The notes beneath the pieces were generated by a model that was not told where the DNA came from, made no database searches, and worked only from the letters and a program-made list of their open reading frames with translations. A stretch of 64,000 nt of DNA. Origin: Thiodiazotropha sp040507225. GTDB lineage: Bacteria > Pseudomonadota > Gammaproteobacteria > Chromatiales > Chromatiaceae. The position numbers and the translations under genes were made by a program. Below, piece by piece: positions 38,425-48,885 of the stretch. Location: positions 1 to 64,000 of the forward strand of contig JBEVVG010000001.1 in assembly GCA_040507225.1 (NCBI GenBank). The letters run 5' to 3'. Every line of letters starts with the position of its first letter. The first letter of the stretch is position 1.

Positions 38425-39264
38425 TCACAGTCCACTGGCGCCGTAACTCGGCACCAGGCGTACATTATTGGCCACCAGGCCATCATCCTTGTCGCTTTTC
38501 TCGATGTAGAACTCCAGAATCGATTCCCGGTTGAGCATTACCTCGTCAGTGACTTCGTCGGCCAGTTCGTTGACATGGCAGAACACGCTTTCGTAGGGGG
38601 AACCCTCCTGGCGGGGGTCGATGATCCACAGGTTCGGGTCGATACGCTTGATGAAGCGCAGGAATCCGTAGCCCTTTTCCGGAAACCATTTGGAGCAGAC
38701 CCCGCGCACGCAGGAGCCGGGTTCTCCCCACTCGTTCCGGGGTTCATAGGAGATCGGCAGCAGGTCCGGGATTAGAAAGCCGGGATAGTAGTCATCGACC
38801 AGGCGGCGCAGTTCCTGGGATACGTTGCGGAATCCCAGCAGTTCGACCCGGCAGCCGCGATCCTGCAGGGCAGTCACCACCTGGAGGAAGTCCCCGTCAC
38901 CGGTGACCATCAGCAGCAGATCGAGTTTTTCTGACTGCAGCATGGCGTCCACCGCCATGTCCAGGTCTGCGTTTGCCTTGGTGGTGACGTTTCCCTCGTC
39001 GTCCGTGTAACGGCGAACAGTCTTCACGATCACTTTCCAGCCGTAATCGCGAATCATCTGCTGGTAGGCGTGGGCGCGACGCCGGTACTCCGGATCTTCC
39101 TTGGCCCGCTCCTGGTCGAATGCGATGTAGGTGTTCAGTCTCAGCGGGGTGCTGCCGTATCGCCCTGCAAACATTCTGAGAACATCGTAGCGGAGCTGAT
39201 ATCCGCCGTTGTAGCGCACATTTTCGGCGTCGACAAAAACGCCCACTTTGAGAGCTTGCTGCAA
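38425..39264 (-). CDS. NYN-domain RNase with C-terminal cold-shock-like domain
   Basis: A 279-residue protein. The N-terminal 165 residues form an NYN (LabA/DUF88, PIN-like) nuclease: VFVDAENVRYNGG (metal Asp), KANADLDMAVDAM and LLMVTGDGDFLQVVTAL supply the acidic site. From about residue 187 a second region (GVCSKWFPEKGYGFLRFI) has the look of a cold-shock domain RNP motif, with SVFCHVNEL as the matching second strand. The combination suggests an RNA-binding nuclease. It lies alone on the minus strand between NUDIX and zwf. A second NYN gene is at 52606. Confidence 0.85.
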   Translation of the reverse strand: MQQALKVGVFVDAENVRYNGGYQLRYDVLRMFAGRYGSTPLRLNTYIAFDQERAKEDPEYRRRAHAYQQMIRDYGWKVIVKTVRRYTDDEGNVTTKANADLDMAVDAMLQSEKLDLLLMVTGDGDFLQVVTALQDRGCRVELLGFRNVSQELRRLVDDYYPGFLIPDLLPISYEPRNEWGEPGSCVRGVCSKWFPEKGYGFLRFIKRIDPNLWIIDPRQEGSPYESVFCHVNELADEVTDEVMLNRESILEFYIEKSDKDDGLVANNVRLVPSYGASGL

Positions 39265-39772
39265 TGTGTTTTACCTGAAAGATTGTGTGGGGAAACGGAA
39301 CTAAAAAAAGATTTCGGATGCGTGGTTTTAGTTCGGGAGTCGAATCGGATGGTTACGGACCTGCGTGGGTGACAGGGTGTCCGTCGGACAACTCCGGTCC
39401 AGCCGATACGGATGCTCCTGGTCGCATCCTTATTGACCAACGTTTCGTAAATTATTAAGAAATAGTCCGAAACCTCAAGTATATACGTTTTGCAGGAAAA
39501 AATTAATCCGGGACAACCCCGGTATTCATCCTCACCCGGGATCTGGCCTGGCTGCCCGGTACAGTCCGTCATGACGCTGATTCCGTCACCTTTGCATACT
39601 GCATGACGAATACGCTGAACCGCGGTCTGGAATTTCGCTCCCGGGCAGGTGCATGCCTTACAACCCACGGGCGGGGATGGTATAACCGTTAACCAGAGGA
39701 TCGGATATACCGTCGCCACGGTGGGCAGTCGCCGTGACAACCCATAATAAAACCGTGAAGGATGCCGTTACG
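39265..39772. other. Intergenic region between divergent NYN and zwf genes
   Basis: About 500 bp, with an AT-rich centre (39420-39510) that probably holds promoters for both neighbours. A frame on the minus strand (39141-39740) runs into the NYN gene and is not credible as a separate protein. A GTG at 39734 is a possible longer zwf start. Confidence 0.4.
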
Positions 39773-41304
<1,532 letters not shown>

Positions 41305-41308
<4 letters not shown>

Positions 41309-41991
41309 GCAGAGAAAGAGTCATAGTGGACGCCGCGGATTTTGTCGGGCAGGCGGAAACCTGGATCGTGGAGAAGCTGAAAAGCGTCCTCGAGACCTCA
41401 GAATACTGTCACCTGATGCTGGCGGGAGGCGGAACACCCCTGCCGGTCTACAAACGCCTCGCGGAACGTTCGGACATCCCCTGGGGGCGCATCCGGCTGT
41501 ACTTCGGGGACGAACGCTGTGTGCCGGTGAATACCCCACAGAGCAATGCCTTCACAGTGTTGGATTCCCTGTTTCACGGCGCCCCGCCGGAAGGTTTGAC
41601 CGTGTATCGCATGTGTGGCGAGGAGGAGCCGGACAAGGCCGCCCAGGAGTACGAGGCGATTCTGCCGGAACGCATGGATATCCTGTTGCTGGGTGTGGGC
41701 GAGGACGGCCATACCGCCTCCATTTTCCCAGGTTCCGCGGCCCTCGACGAGGAGCGCCGACGGGTGATGCCGGTGATCGGCAGCAAGCCCCCGCGGCAGC
41801 GTTTGACCGTCACTCCCTCGGTGATTCAGCAGGCCCGCCATGTCCTGGTGATGGTGCAGGGCGAGGATAAGGCGGACGCGGTGCGCTGGGCTCTGCTGGA
41901 CGGCTGCGTGCCGGCCGCACTGGCCGTGGAGGGAGACTGGATCCTGGATCGACAGGCTGCGCGCTCTCTGCCCAAGGATCGTCCCCTGTGA
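41305..41991 (+). CDS. pgl: 6-phosphogluconolactonase
   Basis: Hydrolyses 6-phosphoglucono-lactone, the product of Zwf. 228 residues from the ATG that overlaps the zwf stop by four bases. The conserved blocks MLAGGGTPLPVYKRLA, YFGDERCVP and LGVGEDGHTASIFPG are present, including His in GHTAS. A longer start at 41287 inside zwf is less likely. Second gene of zwf-pgl-gnd. Confidence 0.95.
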
Positions 41992-42060
41992 GCGGATTAC
42001 GGCGCTATCCCGTGAGTGTGACGGGGAGCCTGCCCCGGTTTTATCGTAAAGGTACCCATC

Positions 42061-43482
42061 ATGTCTGAATCACAACAGTTCCATATCGGGCTTATCGGTC
42101 TCGGTGTCATGGGACGCAACCTGGCCCTTAACATGGAGGAAAAGGGGTTTCCGGTGGCTGTCTGGAACCGGCGTTCGGAAGTGACGGACGGGTTTCTCGC
42201 GGAGCATGCCGGTAAGCGCTTTGGCGGTGCTCCGGAACTGGCTGATTTCATCAACCTGCTGGAACGTCCCAGGCGGGTGTTGCTGATGATCAAGGCCGGC
42301 AGTCCGGTGGACCAGGTGCTGGCGCAACTGCAACCCTTGCTGCAACCCGGCGACATCGTCATGGACGGCGGCAACTCCTGGTTCGAGGATACCCAGCGGC
42401 GAGAGAGCCAGTTGCGTGATCAGGGTCTGCACTACGTGGGGGTTGGCATCTCCGGTGGCGAGGAGGGTGCCCGCCACGGGCCGTCCATGATGCCCGGCGG
42501 TTCGCAGGAGTCCTATGCGGAGATCCGCAGTGTTTTCGAGGCGATCACCGCCCAGACCGATGCGGGGGCGTGCGTCACCCATGTGGGGCCGGACGGTGCG
42601 GGTCATTTCGTGAAGATGGTGCACAACGGTATCGAGTATGCGGACATGCAGCTGCTGGCCGAGGTGTATGACGTGATGCGACGCGGGTTGGGCATGGACG
42701 AACCGGCCATGGCCGAGGTTTTCGACGCCTGGAATCAGGGCCCCATGGAGTCGTTTCTGGTGGAGCTGACCGCCCAGGTGCTGAAGGTGGTGGATCCGGA
42801 CACCGGCGCTGCCCTGGTATCCCTGGTGATGGACAAGGCGGGGCAGAAGGGCACCGGTCGCTGGACCGTGCAGGCGGCCCTGGAGCAGGGGGTCGCGGTA
42901 CCCGGAATCTCCGCGGCGGTGGATGCGCGCATCCTGTCATCCCTGAAGGACCAGCGCGAGGCGGCCGCGGCGCAACTGGGGGCGGTGCCTGGCGGTCTGG
43001 ACGTTGACCGGGACAGTCTGGTCGCGGATCTGCACGGCGCCATCTATGCCTCCCGTATCACCGCCTATGCCCAGGGCATGGCGCTGATCCGCAGTGCCTC
43101 AGACCGCTACGGCTGGGGCGTCGATCTCGGGGAGATGGCGCGTATCTGGAAAGGAGGATGCATCATCCGCGCCCGGCTACTGGACAGCATCCGCCAGGCC
43201 TATGCCGGGGAGGAGCCGGCCAACCTGATGTTGAGTCCGGAGATCAGTGCCCAGCTGCAGGGACTGCAGGGGGCCTGGCGACGGGTGATCCAGGCCTCGC
43301 TGTCCGCAGCTATCCCGCTGCCGGTGATGAGTGCCTGCCTGAGCTATTTTGACAGTTACCGTACCCCGCGTTTGCCGCAGAACCTGATCCAGGCGCAGCG
43401 GGACGCCTTTGGTGCGCATACCTACGAGCGGGTCGACCACCCGGAGTGGGGCTTCGTGCATTCCGACTGGTCCGGGGATTGA
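42061..43482 (+). CDS. gnd: 6-phosphogluconate dehydrogenase (decarboxylating)
   Basis: Oxidises 6-phosphogluconate to ribulose 5-phosphate and CO2, giving NADPH. 473 residues with IGLIGLGVMGRNLALNME, VGISGGEEGARHGPSMMPGG and the catalytic GAGHFVKMVHNGIEY. The C-terminal KGTGRWT and RAxxRDxFGAHTYER blocks are intact (QRDAFGAHTYERVD). The product also feeds ribB (ribulose 5-phosphate is its substrate). It lies 69 bp after pgl. A short stem with a T-run follows at 43541. Confidence 0.97.
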   Translation: MSESQQFHIGLIGLGVMGRNLALNMEEKGFPVAVWNRRSEVTDGFLAEHAGKRFGGAPELADFINLLERPRRVLLMIKAGSPVDQVLAQLQPLLQPGDIVMDGGNSWFEDTQRRESQLRDQGLHYVGVGISGGEEGARHGPSMMPGGSQESYAEIRSVFEAITAQTDAGACVTHVGPDGAGHFVKMVHNGIEYADMQLLAEVYDVMRRGLGMDEPAMAEVFDAWNQGPMESFLVELTAQVLKVVDPDTGAALVSLVMDKAGQKGTGRWTVQAALEQGVAVPGISAAVDARILSSLKDQREAAAAQLGAVPGGLDVDRDSLVADLHGAIYASRITAYAQGMALIRSASDRYGWGVDLGEMARIWKGGCIIRARLLDSIRQAYAGEEPANLMLSPEISAQLQGLQGAWRRVIQASLSAAIPLPVMSACLSYFDSYRTPRLPQNLIQAQRDAFGAHTYERVDHPEWGFVHSDWSGD

Positions 43483-43540
43483 CTGCGGGTCAGTATCGCA
43501 GGATGGCATGTCGGGGAGACATCGTTGACGGTGCGCCGGG

Positions 43541-43572
43541 CTGCAGCCTGGGTCGATGCTGCGGGCTTTTTT
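43541..43572 (+). terminator. Probable terminator after gnd
   Basis: CTGCAGC pairs with GCTGCGG (one G-T pair) around a 10-nt loop and is followed by CTTTTTT. The stem is modest; the T-run ends 15 bp ahead of the next gene. Confidence 0.5.
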
Positions 43573-43587
43573 CATTGAGGGGTTTCC

Positions 43588-45729
43588 GTGTCATCAGCTG
43601 ACCTTTCTTCCGCAATCTTTCAACAGGAGCTTAGCGCCCTGGATCCGCAAATCGAGGCGATTCTGCCCGGCCTGTGGATCGGTGCCGAGCCGACCTTCAC
43701 GCTGCGCAATTCGGAACAGCCCGAATGGCTTTCTGAGGCCTTGGGGGGAGACAAGGAGGTGCTTGCGCAGCGGTTGATGCGGCACCTGCTGGAACGCCAT
43801 CCGGGAGCGCTGGTGCTGCGCACCCTGGGTCGTCAGTATCCTGGCGAACCGCTGCCCAGATGGTCCCTGGGGCTGTATTCGTCGCGAGACGGCAAGCCGC
43901 TGTGGCAGGGCCCGCCGGATCCCCTCGACAATGATTTGTCGCCACTGTCCCCCGAACGTCTGCTGGCCTTCATGGATCACCTCCTGCACGGTCTGGTGAT
44001 GCGGGGATGGCAGACTCATCCGTTCAAGTGTCAGGGCAGTCTGCCCCACCGTCTGGTGTTCCGTTTTGACGACAAGCCGCTGATGCACGGTGCGGAGGAG
44101 ATCGAACGCTGGTCCCGTGAATCCCGCCACGAGCAACCCATCCCCCCGGCCGGGCTGGAGGATGAACTGGCCGCCCGTGGGGAGTATCTGTTGGCCCTGG
44201 GGCCGCATACCGGCCATGAAGGGGTCGATTGCGCGATTCTGGAACTGCCGGATTTTCCGGATGTGCGTGCATTCAGGCGCTTTCTGGAGGTGCTGGAACC
44301 GGCGGCCAAATACCTGCCTGGGCTGATCATCCAGGGGTTTCCACCGCCGGTGGACGAGTCGGTGGCCTGGACCACCCTGACGCCGGATCCTGCGGTGATC
44401 GAGATCAACCAGGCGCCCTATCCGGACAGCCGGCAGTTCCACAAAGCCAGCCAGGAACTCCATACGGTCTGCGAATCGGTGGGGTTGTCCCCCTATCGAC
44501 TGCAGTACAACGGGGTGGAATCAGACAGCGGGGGAGGCGGGCAACTGACCCTGGGCGGACGCACGCCCAACCTGAGCCCGTTCTTGACCCACCGTCATCT
44601 GCTGCCGAGGCTGATCCGCTACTGGGTGGCCCATCCTGCGCTCTCTTACTGGTTTGCTCCGGATTACCTGGGCGGTACCAGCCAGTCTCCTCGGCCGGAC
44701 GAGGGTCTGAGAACCCTGTTTCACGAACTGCGCCTGGCGCTGCACCTGCTGGAGCAGGAGAAGGATTCGGACTCCGAGTTCCTGTGGCGCAGTCTGGCCC
44801 CGTTTCTTACCGATCCCTCGGGCAACGCCCACCGCTCCGACCTGAATATCGAAAAACTCTGGAATCCCTATCTTCCCGGGCGGGGATGTCTCGGCCTGGT
44901 GGAGTTCCGCGCTTTCCGGATGCCGGGCAGCGCACAGCGCTCCACCGCCCTGGGACTGTTGCTGCGCGCCCTGGTGGCAATGCTGGCCCGCCAGGACGTC
45001 ACCCCGAATCTTCACGACTGGGGGGATACCCTGCATCGTCGTTTCGCCCTGCCTTTCTACCTCAAACAGGACCTGTTGCAGGTGTTCGGGGATCTCCAGC
45101 TGGCCGGGCTGGGTTTGGGGCCGGCCCTGCAGGACTGTCTGCTGCAGGATCCTGCGCGCATCCGCTGGCAGGTCGATTTCGAAGGCTGCCGGCTGGAGAT
45201 CGTTCGTGCCCTCGAGTTCTGGCCCCTGGTGGGGGGTGATGCGGAAGGGCAGGAGCAGGGCGGTTCGCGCTGGGTGGATGCCAGCACGGCGCGCTGGCAG
45301 TTGTTGCTGCGGATGGCTCCGCACACCCCGGATGCGGAGCTTGCAGGGTGGCAAATCGAATGGAACGGGCTGACCCTGCCGCTGCGCGATGAAACCGACG
45401 CGCAGGGCATGCTGCGGCTCGGCTCAGTCCGTCTCCGCGAGTTCGAGCCCTGGATCGGTCTGCATCCCGGGGTAAAACCCTGCATGCCGTTGAGCCTGAT
45501 GTTGCGGCATCCGCAGAAACGTCAGGCATTGCGACTGCAGATTCACGGCTGGCAGCCCGAAGGACTGCCCTACCCGGGATTGCCCGGGGACCGAAAGGAA
45601 GCCGAACAGCGCCGCCTGGAGCGGCTCACCCGGGAAACCGTTGCCGCGGACACCCTGCAACCCCCCATGGCGCCGCCCCCTTTGAGCATCGACGACTACG
45701 GGATCGATCTGCGCTGGATCTGCGAATAA
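43588..45729 (+). CDS. DUF2126 family protein without transglutaminase domain
   Basis: A 713-residue protein matching the C-terminal DUF2126 part of large transglutaminase-like proteins (usually about 1100 residues with an N-terminal cysteine protease-like domain). Recognisable segments: PDPAVIEINQAPYPD-type, RLQYNGVESDSGGGGQ, HPALSYWFAPDYLGGTSQSPRPDEG and VEFRAFRMPG. The region has been linked to amidoligase/ATP-grasp-like chemistry in gene neighbourhoods with alpha-E proteins, but none of those partners lies nearby. GTG start after GAGGGG. It follows gnd and its putative terminator, so it may be independent. Confidence 0.85.
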   Translation: MSSADLSSAIFQQELSALDPQIEAILPGLWIGAEPTFTLRNSEQPEWLSEALGGDKEVLAQRLMRHLLERHPGALVLRTLGRQYPGEPLPRWSLGLYSSRDGKPLWQGPPDPLDNDLSPLSPERLLAFMDHLLHGLVMRGWQTHPFKCQGSLPHRLVFRFDDKPLMHGAEEIERWSRESRHEQPIPPAGLEDELAARGEYLLALGPHTGHEGVDCAILELPDFPDVRAFRRFLEVLEPAAKYLPGLIIQGFPPPVDESVAWTTLTPDPAVIEINQAPYPDSRQFHKASQELHTVCESVGLSPYRLQYNGVESDSGGGGQLTLGGRTPNLSPFLTHRHLLPRLIRYWVAHPALSYWFAPDYLGGTSQSPRPDEGLRTLFHELRLALHLLEQEKDSDSEFLWRSLAPFLTDPSGNAHRSDLNIEKLWNPYLPGRGCLGLVEFRAFRMPGSAQRSTALGLLLRALVAMLARQDVTPNLHDWGDTLHRRFALPFYLKQDLLQVFGDLQLAGLGLGPALQDCLLQDPARIRWQVDFEGCRLEIVRALEFWPLVGGDAEGQEQGGSRWVDASTARWQLLLRMAPHTPDAELAGWQIEWNGLTLPLRDETDAQGMLRLGSVRLREFEPWIGLHPGVKPCMPLSLMLRHPQKRQALRLQIHGWQPEGLPYPGLPGDRKEAEQRRLERLTRETVAADTLQPPMAPPPLSIDDYGIDLRWICE

Positions 45730-45788
45730 CCTGCCGATAACGGCGGCCCATGAAGGCATGACGTCTCGGGACAACCGGTGGATACGGG

Positions 45789-47306
45789 CTACTGGCCCAG
45801 AGGAGTGAGAAACAGGTTCGCCATCAGGCGTTCCACAGGTACGTGGTCGTCACTCAGGATCGGCAGATCGGCCAGCGGGGTGCCGGTTGCCAACACCGCC
45901 CCGGTCACCTTCAGCCAGCTGCGCGCGAGTCCACGCTGTGCGGTGATTTGTTCGGGTGTGTCATCGCGCTGCGCCGCGGACAGCACATAGGTGGCGCGGG
46001 TGGGTGCGTCGGGAATCCGGTCGAGCCAAACCTCGACACTGGGAAAAACCTCCCGCAGGGTCTTGAGCATGGACTTCACCAGCCGGGCATCGGGAAAGGC
46101 ATCGACGATGTTGAGCAGATAGATACCGTCTGCGCTCAGCCGTCCCGCCACCAGTTCGGCCATCTCCCGGGTGACCAGGTGGGGCGGGATCGCGATGTCG
46201 TGAAACGCGTCGGCGACAATCACATCGAAGCGCTCCTGAGGAAGCCGTTCGAGCGCCACCCGGGCATCTTCATGCTGTATCCGCATGCCCCGGGTTTCCA
46301 GGAACAGTTGTTGCGCGGCGACTTCGGTCACTACCGGGTCGAGTTCCGCCACCGTCACTTCAGCCTCGGGATAAAGGGTGCTGACCGCCCGGGGCAGGGT
46401 GTAGGCGCCGCCGCCGATGAAGAAAAAGGCTCCCGGGGAGCGGTCGGCAAAATGCCGCAGGGTCAGTTCGTCCATCAGTTGAACGTAGGGAGCCACCAGC
46501 ACCCGCGCATCCTCGCTGTGGTTGCTGCCGTGCAGCAGATGGTCCAGGACCATCGACTTGAGCTGTCCCGGGGGGAGGTCCCAGGGCTCCTCGACGACCC
46601 GGATACAGAAATAGGCGCTCTCCCGGTCGCAGGGGGAATCCAGCCCGTGGCGCGTTCCGGTGAGGGTCAGCAGGATTGCTGCAATCACCGCCAGTCCGGG
46701 AATCGCGCGCAGACGCCGGCCCCGCAACAGGGGCAGTGCCAGCAGCGCCAGGGTCACCGCTGCACTGAGAATCACGGTGTGGGTGCCGAAAATCTGGATC
46801 AGCCAGAAACCCGTGAGAAAGGTGCCGAAGATACTGCCCACCGCGGCCAGCGCATGCATCATGCCGACGATGTGACCGGTGCGGCTTGAGAGCTGCAGTG
46901 CCAGGGTGGTGAGAATCGGGGTGACGATGCCCAGCAACAGCGCCGGGACAAAAAACAACGCGAGAACCAGCAGCAGGCTCGAGGAGAGCAGGCTCCATTC
47001 CGCATTCTGGATGCCCGGGGCAACCAGGGTCAGAATCAGCGGGATACCCAGGGTGGCGAGGGCGGAACCGATCAGGGTGTAACCCACCGCCGCTTCTCCC
47101 GCATTCCGGTCCGCCCACACCCCACCCAGCCAGTTACCCAGGGAGAGCCCGCCCAGGATCACGCCGATCACCGATGTCCAGGTGTAGAGTGAGACCCCGA
47201 CATAGGGGGCAATCAGACGACCCGCCACCACCTCCAGCACCAGCAGCAGGGCAGAACTGAGAAATACCGTCAGGGCATAGAGGGCGATTTTGGTGCTGGC
47301 TGACAT
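45789..47306 (-). CDS. Fused MFS transporter and spermidine synthase-like protein
   Basis: 505 residues from MSASTKIAL (an upstream in-frame Met at 47348 adds 14). About seven or eight membrane helices in the N-terminal 220 residues, followed by a spermidine synthase-like SAM-binding fold with FFIGGGAYTLPRAV, VAELDPVVTEVA and VIVADAFHDIAIP. Proteins of this fused type are widespread; whether they make polyamines is not settled. The ligand-gating Asp is present but several aminopropyltransferase residues cannot be verified by eye. Confidence 0.85.
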   Translation of the reverse strand: MSASTKIALYALTVFLSSALLLVLEVVAGRLIAPYVGVSLYTWTSVIGVILGGLSLGNWLGGVWADRNAGEAAVGYTLIGSALATLGIPLILTLVAPGIQNAEWSLLSSSLLLVLALFFVPALLLGIVTPILTTLALQLSSRTGHIVGMMHALAAVGSIFGTFLTGFWLIQIFGTHTVILSAAVTLALLALPLLRGRRLRAIPGLAVIAAILLTLTGTRHGLDSPCDRESAYFCIRVVEEPWDLPPGQLKSMVLDHLLHGSNHSEDARVLVAPYVQLMDELTLRHFADRSPGAFFFIGGGAYTLPRAVSTLYPEAEVTVAELDPVVTEVAAQQLFLETRGMRIQHEDARVALERLPQERFDVIVADAFHDIAIPPHLVTREMAELVAGRLSADGIYLLNIVDAFPDARLVKSMLKTLREVFPSVEVWLDRIPDAPTRATYVLSAAQRDDTPEQITAQRGLARSWLKVTGAVLATGTPLADLPILSDDHVPVERLMANLFLTPLGQ

Positions 47307-47551
47307 GGGATGGGTCTCGCTGGGATAGGCCCCGGCCCCGGATGCCAAGTGTTCCGGGGAGTGGGCTGGCTGAGTTGTCTGGTTGAGAGCGCTGGGTGGG
47401 AATTTAACTCAATCGCTGGATTGCGCAAAGTGCCCGGAGCCAGCGTCAACCTGGCAGTTCGCTCAGCGACGAGACTGGCTACAAGCGGTATGCCGGCGGT
47501 TTACTGACCCGGCATCAGAACCGCGCTGCGATCGCCGGGTGACCAAACTCC

Positions 47552-48337
47552 TCAGAGGTCCTGCCAATTGGTCAACAGCAGACCGGACAGGATTCCGGCC
47601 AACCCGCCTCCGATGATGCCCCCGAGGATCGCGTCGCCCAGCTGGGCGTGTATCCAGTCGAGGGTGGGAAGCAGGGGGCCCGCCATCTCGGTATCGATAC
47701 TGCTGGTCATGATGAACAGGCTCAAGGCGACGAATCCGGAGACCCCGATGCCCGCCATCAGTCCATCCCCCACCGTGGGTAGCAGGTTGTCGTACATGCG
47801 GATGAACGCGGGCACCAAGAGCACGTAGATGATGCCGGTGATGGGACACATCAGACCCACCACCAGACTGATCGGTTGATGCTCCGCGAAACCGGACAGC
47901 AGCAGAAAACCCAGGGCGGCCAGCCAGCCAGCACTGAATCCCGCGAGGGTCTTGGCGTCCGCCCGGTAGACCCTGGAACCCAGGGAGAAAAACCCGTACA
48001 GGGCGCCGATGACCGCACCCAGCAGGGTTACGATCAGGAGTAACACCGGCATGTTGACCGGCTTGGCGGAAAACATGAAATAGAACAGTGAGACCGGCGC
48101 GATGATGATGGTCATGAGTACCGACAGACGCATGCTGCTGTAGATCAGCGCGCCGAGGGTGCCGGCCAACACCCCGGCGAACAGGAACGGGGCGATCGGC
48201 AGGTGCCAGTACTCGGCAAACCCGGCGAGAAAGACGAACAACATGGCGTACAGCAGGCCGATGAAGGCCCAGATCGCGCCCCGGATCGAGGCCTCCCTGA
48301 GTCGGGTCTGCGGGCTTGGATTCGGATGATGGTTCAC
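47552..48337 (-). CDS. Polytopic membrane protein of unknown function
   Basis: 261 residues, about seven or eight hydrophobic helices from residue 20 to the end, several Gly-rich (GGIIGGGLAGILSGLL). No family recognised with confidence. It lies 245 bp upstream of the MFS/spermidine-synthase-like gene on the same strand, and divergent from the DUF4242 gene. The intervening stretch 47307-47551 shows nothing coding. Confidence 0.75.
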   Translation of the reverse strand: MNHHPNPSPQTRLREASIRGAIWAFIGLLYAMLFVFLAGFAEYWHLPIAPFLFAGVLAGTLGALIYSSMRLSVLMTIIIAPVSLFYFMFSAKPVNMPVLLLIVTLLGAVIGALYGFFSLGSRVYRADAKTLAGFSAGWLAALGFLLLSGFAEHQPISLVVGLMCPITGIIYVLLVPAFIRMYDNLLPTVGDGLMAGIGVSGFVALSLFIMTSSIDTEMAGPLLPTLDWIHAQLGDAILGGIIGGGLAGILSGLLLTNWQDL

Positions 48338-48441
48338 GGCTACAAACTGCGTTTTTGGCGTCAGACAGGTGTCTTCACTATAGCCTATTCGGGCGCCGAG
48401 TTTGAGGGCGGCGAAGCAAATTCATCCTGTCCCTCAGCTTG

Positions 48442-48457
48442 TGTAGCAATTGCTACA
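48442..48457. promoter_or_regulatory. 16-bp palindrome, candidate Crp/Fnr-type operator
   Basis: TGTAGCAATTGCTACA is a perfect dyad 59 bp ahead of the DUF4242 start. TAATTT at 48479-48484 could be the -10 box; a start near 48491 would put the dyad centre at about -41.5, the usual class II activator position. The third gene downstream is a Crp/Fnr regulator, so autoregulation is a natural guess. Confidence 0.55.
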
Positions 48458-48515
48458 GAATCCTTTATGTCAGCGGGGTAATTTAACGTCCTGTTCAACA
48501 ACCCGAGGCTGAATC

Positions 48516-48821
48516 ATGAAACCGATGAAGTTCTTTGTCGATACCCACGACCAAACCCGTGAAACCTTCCCCGAGGGATTGACCCGGGAGCAGTTCCAGG
48601 TCTTCTACACAGGCTATGAAGCGGCTTGCCTGGAGGAGGATGTGGTACCTCTGCGGATCCATTTGAGCTATGCGGACGGTCGCGCCTTCTGCTTCACCAT
48701 GGCGCCCGACGCGGAAGCGGTGCGGCGGGCGCACGAAAAGGCGGGGCTGCCCTTCGACTCCATCACCGAGGTTACCACGGTGACTCCGGGCGATACCTTC
48801 TTTCAACGCCGTAGCGGCTGA
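48516..48821 (+). CDS. DUF4242 domain protein
   Basis: A 101-residue cytoplasmic protein. FFVDTHDQTRETFPEGLTREQFQ followed by a ferredoxin-like alpha-beta pattern, with EAVRRAHEKAGLP, matches DUF4242 (SCO4226-type nickel-binding family). No catalytic motif is evident. It begins a probable operon: the di-heme peroxidase starts 64 bp later and the Crp/Fnr regulator 61 bp after that. Confidence 0.75.
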   Translation: MKPMKFFVDTHDQTRETFPEGLTREQFQVFYTGYEAACLEEDVVPLRIHLSYADGRAFCFTMAPDAEAVRRAHEKAGLPFDSITEVTTVTPGDTFFQRRSG

Positions 48822-48885
48822 TCGATGAAAAGCTCCGACCCGGGCGTCCGTAGTGAGGCCCGGTCGTGGTGAAAGGAGTTGCGTG

